Below, piece after piece: positions 35,176-43,325 of a stretch of 64,000 nucleotides of DNA. Under the pieces are notes generated by a model. That model had not been told where the DNA came from. It ran no database searches and was given only the letters and a program-made list of their open reading frames with translations. Position 1 is the stretch's first letter, and each line of letters opens with the position of its first letter. A program made the position numbers and the translations under genes. This DNA is from Chondrus crispus (taxonomy: Eukaryota; Rhodophyta; Florideophyceae; Gigartinales; Gigartinaceae): contig NW_005178981.1 of the NCBI RefSeq assembly GCF_000350225.1, forward strand, positions 186,001 to 250,000. Direction: 5' to 3'.

Positions 35176-37410
35176 ATGCCTTCATCACGTCTTAATGTCG
35201 GAGATATTGTGTTATTTACAGCAATCCCCGAAGTACAGATGTCACTAGGTGTGCAAGGGAGGTATGCCAGAGTTGGACAAGTTTGGTGTTCGACTGAAGA
35301 TGGGAACGACATACTTGAAGTGAAGGGATGGTTCGGGACTAGAGCTAGCCTTGAGCAAATCAAAATTTTACACGTAATCTGGAGAAAGGGAAGAAGTAAG
35401 CTTGGAGTGCAGGAAAGGACTATTGAAGGAATTGAAAAGAATGGATTGTGTCTAGCAAGCGGTGTGCGCATATCAAATCATACATTCATGGAGGATGGAG
35501 CTGTGAGGTTGAATCGCGTGGCGTCACGTCTGTTCTCAGGAAGAGCCACTGCGCCATCCGTCCTCTTCGCCGCTGCTATAGTGCTGAACTGCGACGCCAG
35601 AGTGACCCAAGTCGATCCAAATCCGTATCTGAACCCGTATGAAATGTTTTACAAGGCTAACGAGGCGTTGAATGCAGACAGCGCCACTACCCCTACGCAA
35701 CCGGCTGTGGCGTGGTATACCTTGGCGCAATCGGTATACTCTGGAGATATAGAGATATTCAGTTCGAATGTAGCGTATGACACGTATATGGAGACCATCA
35801 CATGCCTCCAGAACTGCAGCTTCAGCCCGCATGATGCCCGCGGCATGATAACATACGATTCAGATTTGTTGAGTACCTTGGAAGCAACGAAACATTTTCA
35901 GGAGGTAGATCGCAAGAGGCTGAGTATGTCTTTGATGAACTTGGATATAACTCGGCAGTTTGCCGCAAGCATTTGCAAGGAGCTGGGGATCCGGGATACG
36001 TTTGACGAAAAAGTACTCATGGCGGGGGCGTTGTGCCTAGAAAGTGAAGCTAGTACGCAACAAGTCGAGTACGCCGAAACCATGTTTTTTGAAGAGGATG
36101 GGAGAGCAGACGAAGACGCGGAATGGCGACATACATTCAGTCACCACATCGCGTACTCTATCCACCATGCGGACAGAAACAACAGAAACGTCGCCGTATC
36201 GATTGGGAAATTTGAAAGGGATGGAGAAAGCGTAGGCAGGAGGCACGCAGATTGTGAACAAGATTATGTGTTTGTGCATATATCAGACGTAACGAGATAC
36301 ATCGGTCATGACCTGAACAGTCTTCTGCTGAGCGGAGCGATGGAGAGAGGGCGGACGCAGTTCTTGCCAACGGGAAACATGACGATGCTCCCAAAAGCTA
36401 TTGCGAGAATGGCGAGTCTGGCAGGGTGGCGGGGAAGCTGCACCCTCACGGTACGTTTCCCAATTTCGAATGGCATGATCAACGATTCGGATTATCACAT
36501 ATGCTTATCTCGCATCTCAAAGCCGAAGATATTGTCGTACGTGGAGGCTGAAGAGCAGATACAATCAGAGGAGATGAACGATTTGAAGCGTATCTATAAC
36601 CTGGTGAACCAAACATTTCCTCAGGCCGTGGAAGAAGAAGAATACGTTGACTATCACGAGTTGAACGTTGATGCACAAGAACACATGGGGATATCTGTGT
36701 CGCCTCGGGTGCGCACCAAAAGGGCGTCCGTACTGATTTCGTCGATGGAAAAGGCGGCAAACATCGCCTGCGCTAGGTACGCCGAAGACAGAGGCGTGCC
36801 CATGTGCTTTTTGAACCAAATGGCACCCGATGACGTGAATAGTGTTCCAAGTTTTGTGTTCTGTGCAGAGATCCTCCCTCACCACGTCCAGGATGAAGAA
36901 GCCTGTGCTTTGATTACCTCTCCAGTCCATCGTGGGCCAGATCTGATCAACCACATACAGCTGAAAGCACAGCTACGGAAGGATGCACAGCGACGAACAC
37001 GCAGATATCTTACAAGAGAGAAAATCATGGAGGAGATTGAGAACAACAACTTCACACTCAAATACCACCATGGCATACAGATGGAAGACAGAATCACGCA
37101 GTATTATACGCACAAGTTTCTGAAGGGCCAAACTCAAGAGACGCTAGTGGGGACGATGTTGGGGTACCCCTCGGACGTAACAGATTTAAATCCAGACACA
37201 ACGCGCATCAACGATATGCAGGCATCTGGATGCCGTTCCTTCCAGAAATGCCTCGTGCAATTAGATAGCAGTGGAATTCGCATTTTCGTGATGCTTCCGT
37301 GTGGAATCGCAGCAGGATCGAAACTGAATCTGTCGTTGTCCTGGATTTGCCCAGACAGTATGCGTCATGATGCATTTGCTACACAAATGGCAATGGATGT
37401 TACCGGATAA
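35176..37410 (+). CDS. RNB (RNase II/R/Dis3)-like protein, probably inactive
   Basis: An intronless frame of 744 codons from the first ATG at 35176; the frame is open further upstream without an ATG. The C-terminal half follows the RNB fold in order: 'VFVHISDVTRYIG' (about residue 368), 'FLPTGNMTMLPKAIARM', 'LVNQTF', 'ISSMEKAANIACARYAEDRG', and 'ITSPVHRGPDLINHIQL' (about 581), which compares with 'TSPIRRYPDLINH' of RNase II and yeast Dss1. The N-terminus ('LNVGDIVLF') also recalls Dss1-like proteins. The acidic cluster that binds catalytic Mg in active RNB enzymes (IDxxxxxDxDDA) is not recognisable in the stretch before 'VFVHISDV', and the conserved Arg of 'SPIR' is replaced. I infer an RNA-binding protein that no longer degrades RNA, or a very divergent enzyme. 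It lies between two ~89-bp direct repeats. Confidence 0.7.
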   Translation: MPSSRLNVGDIVLFTAIPEVQMSLGVQGRYARVGQVWCSTEDGNDILEVKGWFGTRASLEQIKILHVIWRKGRSKLGVQERTIEGIEKNGLCLASGVRISNHTFMEDGAVRLNRVASRLFSGRATAPSVLFAAAIVLNCDARVTQVDPNPYLNPYEMFYKANEALNADSATTPTQPAVAWYTLAQSVYSGDIEIFSSNVAYDTYMETITCLQNCSFSPHDARGMITYDSDLLSTLEATKHFQEVDRKRLSMSLMNLDITRQFAASICKELGIRDTFDEKVLMAGALCLESEASTQQVEYAETMFFEEDGRADEDAEWRHTFSHHIAYSIHHADRNNRNVAVSIGKFERDGESVGRRHADCEQDYVFVHISDVTRYIGHDLNSLLLSGAMERGRTQFLPTGNMTMLPKAIARMASLAGWRGSCTLTVRFPISNGMINDSDYHICLSRISKPKILSYVEAEEQIQSEEMNDLKRIYNLVNQTFPQAVEEEEYVDYHELNVDAQEHMGISVSPRVRTKRASVLISSMEKAANIACARYAEDRGVPMCFLNQMAPDDVNSVPSFVFCAEILPHHVQDEEACALITSPVHRGPDLINHIQLKAQLRKDAQRRTRRYLTREKIMEEIENNNFTLKYHHGIQMEDRITQYYTHKFLKGQTQETLVGTMLGYPSDVTDLNPDTTRINDMQASGCRSFQKCLVQLDSSGIRIFVMLPCGIAAGSKLNLSLSWICPDSMRHDAFATQMAMDVTG

Positions 37411-37860
37411 CCACGCGATGCAAGCCGAGGCCCAGTCTTTGGGCAGAAGTGGAAAAGTAATATACGCACAGGGTAGAACCAAGTTTTCACAGATAATTAG
37501 GAGATATTCCCTTTTATAATATAGAGTAAGGCATATTCCCTATACCCAAACGACATTACAAATTACGATGAAGTACTGTGGGAATGGAAAAAGCAATTAG
37601 CACATCACCAAGTACTAAAGAATATTACAATTAGCAGCAATAGTCCTGTTACGCAAAAGTAATACTAATTCACCCGGAGCCCCATTTTTATAAAAAGAAA
37701 CATTTGGAAAACATTAGTGTAATTTGAAATATTCAAATGGAATTTGCAATTTTTTAAATTAATGTAATTTCAAACAAATGCGATTAGCAGAAAAGTGGGA
37801 TTAGCCCATCGTGGGATTAGCAGGGATTAGGGCGAATCCCGCGAATCCCGTGAAACCCAT

Positions 37861-38265
37861 AACTAAGAAGTATACAAGTTTAAAAGCAGAGCAGTATAGA
37901 AGTACGAAAGCAGAGAAGTATAGAAGAATGGAAGTTTAGAAGTATAAGAGTATGATAGTATAGAAGAATAAGAAGTATAAAAGTATAGAAGTTTAGAAGC
38001 AGAGAAGCAGAGAAGTTTCGACACAGAAAAGCAGAGAAGTTTAAAAGTAGAGATGTATAGAAGCACAGAGGCAGAGGCGTTTGAATGCAGAGAATTATGG
38101 AAGTATAGAAGTTTAAAAGCAGATCGGTATAGAAGTATAGAAGCAGAATTTTAAAAGCAGAGCGGGATAGTTGTATATAAGTTTAGAACAGGGAAGTATG
38201 GAAGAATAGAATTTTAAAAGCAGAGAAGTTCAGAAGTGTAAAAGTATAGAAGGATAGAAGTTTAA
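37861..38265 (+). repeat. Degenerate 'agaagtatagaagttta' repeat tract
   Basis: About 400 bp of purine-rich DNA made of irregular permutations of 'agaagtata', 'gaagttta' and 'aaagcagag'. The plus strand is nearly devoid of C. It fills the gap between the RNB-like gene and the small acidic gene. No stable unit length is seen. Confidence 0.85.
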
Positions 38266-38321
38266 AAGGAAGTACGACCACGGTAGAGTACTGTACGGAG
38301 GGGGGAGGGGGGCGCAGTAGA

Positions 38322-38411
38322 AATAAAAAATGCGTGGGCATTAGCAACGCTGACCTAGAATACCGTTTTTTGGTTAAATTGTTGTACAGCTGGTTGGCAG
38401 CCGCCGAAAAG
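38322..38411 (+). repeat. Inner direct repeat, right copy (~90 bp)
   Basis: Partner of 34621-34709. It forms the first part of the frame of the small acidic gene, which suggests that this copy is the original and the left one the duplicate. Confidence 0.85.
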
Positions 38412-38843
38412 ACAGCCATGAACCTTCTTCTGGCGGTGCATCCCGACGGTAGACACTCCACGCCCGTTTTAGAAGAGGCCATTCAAGATGATCTTCCGCC
38501 GATAAACGAGGTGTTCTCTGCGGAAGCGAGGGACGCTTTTAACTACCTTCGCCGCGTGACCGACATGTACAACTGCTTTGAAATGCCAGAATTGGTACTT
38601 GCGGAAATTGACGTCTCATTTCGACAAAACGGAGAGTACAACGAAATCATTTGGATGGAGACCGCACTGTACACTTTTGGCAGTGGTGAGATCAATAGGA
38701 TGCTTGGCTTCTACGAAGAAATTTATGGAGAAGATGTAGGAGTATGTGACGAAGACAGTGATCAGAGCATGGAGATGGATGATATAGATGACGAAGAATT
38801 GGATGAAATGCTAGAGCCAGTTACTCCAGAAACGCACTACTAA
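38334..38843 (+). CDS. Small acidic protein of the element, unknown function
   Basis: An open frame of 169 codons. It has no ATG at its beginning; the first in-frame ATG is at 38418 (142 codons), so either translation starts there or an upstream exon is missed. The protein is acidic, ending with a run rich in Asp and Glu ('EMDDIDDEELDEMLEP'), and has helical segments in the middle. No family is recognised. A decayed copy of its 3' end, in the same position relative to the 517-aa gene, lies at 1228-1340, so it belongs to the mobile unit. Convergent with the 517-aa gene, with about 290 bp between stops. Confidence 0.6.
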   Translation: MGISNADLEYRFLVKLLYSWLAAAEKTAMNLLLAVHPDGRHSTPVLEEAIQDDLPPINEVFSAEARDAFNYLRRVTDMYNCFEMPELVLAEIDVSFRQNGEYNEIIWMETALYTFGSGEINRMLGFYEEIYGEDVGVCDEDSDQSMEMDDIDDEELDEMLEPVTPETHY

Positions 38844-39134
38844 TCAGTCTGTTGCGAATAAACACGATCTGGCTCATTGCTTCTCACTGTTTATTTTTCA
38901 TACGTTCTAGCTGCTTGCGCTCTACCCCTCCATCCTTCGCTTTTTTTTGGTCTGGCGGTTGGTTGCTCCTGGTGCGGGATGCAGTACAGTTCTTCTTTTT
39001 CTAGATGTAAGGGGCAGTAAAAGTGGACGAGTGCCTGTGTGCCTGCATGCAATACCTACCATTGAGTCCATAGTCTAAAGTACCGATCTTACTTCAATTG
39101 GTCTACATGTTTCGAGCAGCAGAGGGGGCTGCCC

Positions 39135-40688
39135 CTAGGAAGTGTAAACGCCCGCTATGACAGGTGCTAGCACTAGGTCCTTCCTAAGCGAGAGACCTGG
39201 ACCAGTGTATTCCGTCATCCATGAGACTCCGTCTCTGCTGGTAACGCTAAAGTACTTGTCGTTTGAGTACAAATAAAGCAAGCCGGTTCCGGTGTCGTGC
39301 AACTGACCGCGCATCCATGGGCCCGTAGGCAACGGCTTGGTGATTTCAAAGACTCCTGTCATCTCCTCCATGCAAAGAAAGTTGACGGTGCCTCGGAACA
39401 ACTGGAACGAAGAGGCGTAAACCGGGATAAAAGCTAGGAGAGCGTCGAGGGGAAGTCTGAGATACGTGGCAAGACTTTGAATGTCGCACTGAACGATTCC
39501 GCCTGGCTTGTCGATGAAACCAAACATTTTGCCTCCATGCCGCTCCACAGACTGCTTTGCTTTAAGCAGACGTGACAATATGCGATCGAAGGATGGAACA
39601 ACCTCTTTTGAACAGGTACGGAAGAACCCACCTCGAAGACGATCCAACACACCAGCAGGGTAGTCTTGATCGTTGACGTGCAGGACCAAGTGAGTACCGC
39701 GCATAACCCAAGCTCCTTGAAACATGTCATATTGCTGTACTACCTCATCATCAACGTAGATGGGCCAAGACTGAAATCTGACTCCTGCTGGATCCCGAAA
39801 AGAATCCGTTGGGATTTCATGAAAAGGAAGGGGGGAGATCTGGTTTCCAGGAGACGGAGACCAATTCGTTGACCAGTAGAAGAAGTGGCCACTGTGAAGT
39901 CTTGCGAGGGCAACATTGCGGCCACGTTCAGTTGCTCTCCAAGTCTGCGGGAAGGGAGAGGAGATGTAGAGATCCCCCTTGTCGACGCCACCGGGCCCTA
40001 GAAGCGGGGCGTGAGGTTTGTACTGCACGTACTTTGCGTGCGGATTGGGAGCGAGGGAGCGAGGTTGGTGGCGAGGGAGGTCCTTTTCTCCATGGTCACC
40101 TCCCAAGTAGACCACGTGGCCATCGGGAAGAAGCTCGGATAGCTCACCTGCTTTCTTGACGTTAATGCACGAAACGCGCCTGTTGGGAGGGTCGGCGGGG
40201 GCGGCGGGAAGAGTGTTGTCGTAGAGGAGGTTTCCTTTTAGCTTAGATGAGTGCCTGTAGTAATAAGGACACCAGTTGTCTGCCTCGACCTCGGGCAAAT
40301 CGCCGAACTTGGACCTTGATATGTCGGTCTTGATGTAGGCGTTCGCGCAATCAAACTTTCCGTCCAGACGAAAGCCCTTGTCATCGAGAGCCCCCGTAAA
40401 CGCTTTATATAACTTGATGACGGCAGCGGAAAGAATGATATGACCACTTGGCGTGAATACACGGTCATCGGTGGTGAGGTCGGAAAGCTTGCGCAATTGG
40501 TATTTCCTGCTGGTGCCATGATAGATCCAGACGTTCTTGCCTTCAACCTTGAGGCTGGGATTGCCTTCGTCTAGATGCAGAGAGGTACTGGAGCTGTCCA
40601 AGTCGTCTGCGTGGCCGCCGGAGAACATGGTGTCGATTTGATCATGAGCGGCCTGGCGCGTTGCAGCGTGGCTTGCGTACCTGGGCAT
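39135..40688 (-). CDS. 517-aa protein of the element, unknown family
   Basis: An intact, intronless gene from ATG at 40688 to the stop at 39135, with a TATA-like box about 133 bp upstream. The protein has no signal peptide or membrane segment and no recognised domain. It has conserved islands when compared with the decayed copy at 1554-3097: 'FSGGHADDLDSS', 'TTDDRVFTPSGHI', 'WCPYYYRHSS', 'VSCINVKKAG', 'QGAWVMRGTHLV', 'LRGGFFRTCS' and 'GKMFGFIDKPGG'. Amino-acid similarity is high across the whole length, which suggests the protein was under selection after the copies parted. It is the best probe for finding other members of this element family. Confidence 0.85.
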   Translation of the reverse strand: MPRYASHAATRQAAHDQIDTMFSGGHADDLDSSSTSLHLDEGNPSLKVEGKNVWIYHGTSRKYQLRKLSDLTTDDRVFTPSGHIILSAAVIKLYKAFTGALDDKGFRLDGKFDCANAYIKTDISRSKFGDLPEVEADNWCPYYYRHSSKLKGNLLYDNTLPAAPADPPNRRVSCINVKKAGELSELLPDGHVVYLGGDHGEKDLPRHQPRSLAPNPHAKYVQYKPHAPLLGPGGVDKGDLYISSPFPQTWRATERGRNVALARLHSGHFFYWSTNWSPSPGNQISPLPFHEIPTDSFRDPAGVRFQSWPIYVDDEVVQQYDMFQGAWVMRGTHLVLHVNDQDYPAGVLDRLRGGFFRTCSKEVVPSFDRILSRLLKAKQSVERHGGKMFGFIDKPGGIVQCDIQSLATYLRLPLDALLAFIPVYASSFQLFRGTVNFLCMEEMTGVFEITKPLPTGPWMRGQLHDTGTGLLYLYSNDKYFSVTSRDGVSWMTEYTGPGLSLRKDLVLAPVIAGVYTS

Positions 40689-40820
40689 GTTAAGACTTGA
40701 GGATACAAAGCGAGGGGTGAGGACTGAGGCGAAGCGAGGAGAACGAGCAGAGGCGGAAAAAGCATGAGGATATTGGGAGGGCTCGAAGGGGCAACTTTGA
40801 GATCAGCGAGGAGGGGTATC

Positions 40821-40828
40821 TATTTATA
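40821..40828 (-). promoter_or_regulatory. TATA box of the 517-aa gene
   Basis: TATAAATA on the minus strand, about 133 bp upstream of the ATG. The box and the bases around it are retained in the decayed copy at 3236-3243. Confidence 0.6.
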
Positions 40829-41073
40829 GAGCCCAGAGCCATGAAGAGTTTAGGTAAAAATGACACGTGGAGCTGAAGTTGAGGTATCCGTGAGAAGCTA
40901 AGGCATAATGACAGTGTACAATAAACAATTACAGCACACAGCACCAAACGACTTCACCCCGAGCCCCATTTAAAAAAATCCATATTTAGAAAACATTAAT
41001 TTAATTTCAAATATTAAAATGTAATTGCACAAATTAATTAATTAACGCAATTTCAAACAAATGGGATTCGTAT

Positions 41074-41274
41074 CTATACCCATGTCCGAACAGACGCGCG
41101 TTCAGGTGGGCTGAAATTAAGCGCAAATTTACTTCGGTCTGACGGAGTGCGCATTGGCTAGAAAAAAATCTGGAAAAATTTCAATGCGCACAGGGCCAAA
41201 TTTGATTATTTTATCATACCGGATGGACGTCGAAAATTGCCGACATGCATCCGACCGCAACCGTTGGCCGGATG
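41074..41274 (+). repeat. Right 201-bp direct repeat
   Basis: Partner of 31338-31538 with one difference. It is followed by 'gacgtcatcctcgctg', which is not satellite and not found at the left end. Confidence 0.9.
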
Positions 41275-41759
41275 GACGTCATCCTCGCTGTCATGTCGCG
41301 TCATTGATCCCGGTCGTCGCTGTCACGATATCATTCGCGGTTCCCCTATTCAGGCCCCTGAATCCCGACGCGCATCTACTGGCTGGCGCTCCTCGTAACG
41401 CGCGTCTATTGGTTCACTACTGATCTCACTTACTCTGTCCGTTCCACTCCTTCCCCCGCCCTGAATGACCACATACTGTATGAGACAATCTCATCCGCAC
41501 GTTCTCTGGAACCACACCGCTCCCCTTCCGTACTCCTGTTGCCCCTCCTCCAACGCGCCCGCCCTCTTACGACTATCCCTGTCCGTTTAGAGAATTAGGG
41601 GAATTAGGCGGAATCACAGGTTTACGCATATTGATATAAGGATGTAGGGACCATCTATTCCCATATCCGCACAGAGGGGGTTATTTCTTTTATATTATAT
41701 ATATTCGGTTATAGTCGTAAGGGAGTAGGATCGTAGGTGAAAGTGGTCGTAGCGGATGA
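41275..41759. other. No supported gene
   Basis: No long frame, repeat or similarity to the rest of the window is visible here. Confidence 0.5.
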
Positions 41760-41876
41760 ACGGATATAGGGTTGGTGGGATTAGCGGATTAAGAGATATT
41801 GGGATTAGGGGATATTCGGATATGTGGATATTGGGATTAGGGGATATTGGGATTAGAAGATATTTGGATTAGCCTA
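41760..41876 (+). repeat. Degenerate 'gggattaggggatatt' tract
   Basis: Irregular repeats of 'gggatta', 'ggggatatt' and 'ggatat' over about 110 bp. A similar 'gggattagcagggattaggg' stretch occurs near 37810. Confidence 0.7.
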
Positions 41877-41879
41877 TGT

Positions 41880-42420
41880 TTAGTTCTGGCGTCAGTTCCC
41901 GCGGGACGATACGTTTTTGGCACATGTCAGGATCGATACGTAATGACAAAAAACGTATCGTCCAGGCCTGATTCGACGTATGTGCGATTTTGGTACTGTC
42001 TACGGTATATGGCCCAAAACGTATCGTGCCGGGCGGTTTTAACGGCGACAGTTTTCTGGTGGGACGATACGTTTTAGGCCGATTTACACGGCGGCACCCC
42101 CATACGCGCTGTATTGGCAACATTGCTGTTGGGAATTTCTGACTAAAATTTTGCCGACGGCGGCGCACAGCCAATAAAATGTCAGTGCGCAAAATTTAGT
42201 TTTTGCCGTGTGCGATTAGAGGCGCATGAGCAATATTATTAACTTCATATTTTATAACGTACCGTGTCCCTCGTCTGGCAAGATTGTCAGATGCCCAAAA
42301 CGTATCGTGCTGGGTGGGGCAATTACAGCAGGCAGATTTAGTGGCAGGGCCTGATACTGCACTGACGGCGTCGCAGTGCGCATGTACGAGTTACACAATA
42401 AGGCGGCGTAATTTATGTCC
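41880..42420 (-). repeat. Single diverged, inverted 551-bp satellite unit
   Basis: A nearly complete unit in reverse orientation, with many substitutions relative to the array. All five 12-bp motif positions are exact: 41906-41917, 41950-41961, 42016-42027, 42064-42075 and 42297-42308, in the order and orientation expected for a reversed unit. It lies about 0.6 kb right of the putative element. Confidence 0.9.
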
Positions 42421-42489
42421 TGGACATCAAAGCTTTCTAAGTTATTTACTGCGCGAAATTGAAAAGCGCCGTATGCAGGTTTCGATGAT

Positions 42490-43125
42490 CGTTGCCTCAA
42501 CGACGCATTTTGGACGGGTGTGTCAGAGATTCGTTGGGGAGGGATGCGCGCACGATGCGTTCTGGAGAGGTGCGTCTAGGATGCGAGCTGAGGAGGTGCG
42601 AGAATGATGCGTTGGAAGGAGTGCCAGAATGCTACGTTAGAGAGGGGTGCGCTCGTGATGTGTTCTATAGGGGTGCGCTCATCATTCGTTTTAGAGGGAG
42701 GCCAGAATGATACGTTCGAGAGGGGTGCGCCCACGACGCGTTCTAACGGGGTGCGAGATTGATGCGTTCGAGAGGGGTGCGCCCATGATGCAGTCTGGAG
42801 GGGCGCGAGAACAATGCATTTTGGAAGGGTGCGAGAATGATACGTTCGGGACGGGTGCTCCCACGATGCATTCTGAAGGGGTGCGAGAATGATACGTTCG
42901 AGAGGGGTGCGCCCATGATGCGTTTTGAAGGGGCGCGAGAACGATGCGTTTTGGAAGGGTGCGAGAATGATACGTTCGGGAGGGGTGCGCCCACGATGCG
43001 TTCTGAAGGGGTGCGAGAATGGTACGTTCGAGAGGGGTGCGCCCATGATGCGTTCTGGAGGGGCGCGAGAACGATGCGTTTTGGAAGGGTGCGAGAATGA
43101 TACTTTGGAGAGGGCTACTCGCAAG
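42490..43125 (+). repeat. 26-bp minisatellite with a 130-bp higher-order period
   Basis: Units such as 'gagaacgatgcgttttggaa' + 'gggtgc' repeat every 26 bp. From about 42837, five unit types recur in the same order, giving a 130-bp higher-order repeat; the left part is more degenerate. Because the unit has few stop triplets, long frames appear on both strands (up to 182 codons on the minus strand). I do not take these as genes. One unit type holds ACGATGCGTTTTGG, one mismatch from the satellite motif ACGATACGTTTTGG. Confidence 0.92.
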
Positions 43126-43325
43126 ACGCGTCCTGCAAGGGGCCTGAACGGTGGGTTTGCATGTTTTTTTTCTGTTTCAGCTACTTCTGTAGTAGATGGC
43201 CGTTACGAAAGCACAAGTGTAAATTTTGTGGGGTTGTTTGTGTAGTGGAGAACCAGCAAAATGGCACAATTGGTGAGCATAGCAGTTGGATATGGCGCGA
43301 CGTAGAAGATGTATAAATGAATGAT

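Larger units (their letters stand above)
31338..41274. mobile_element. Putative novel mobile element bounded by 201-bp direct repeats
   Basis: Two 201-bp direct repeats (31338-31538 and 41074-41274) differ at a single base and bound 9.9 kb with four protein genes: a dioxygenase-like protein (+), an RNB-like protein (+), a small acidic protein (+) and a 517-aa unknown protein (-). The left repeat interrupts a satellite unit. Decayed relatives of three of these genes lie at 1228-5300 and 46150-46345, so the unit has been copied. No transposase, integrase, reverse transcriptase, capsid or helicase is recognised. The left flank is satellite and the right flank is not, so no target duplication can be read. 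Alternatives are a segmental duplication, or a gene cluster between two solo copies of another repeat. Confidence 0.55.

Noticed and set aside
31338-41274. Standard LTR retrotransposon with short LTRs
   Set aside because: The repeat ends are not TG...CA, there is no reverse transcriptase, integrase or gag between them, and genes lie on both strands.
41760-41876. Telomere-like 'ttaggg' tract
   Set aside because: The words are irregular, mixed with 'gatatt', and inside the contig; there is no regular telomere unit.
42576-43245. Long frames in the 26-bp minisatellite
   Set aside because: A unit without stop triplets gives open frames on both strands; the protein would be a simple repeat and the left part is degenerate.
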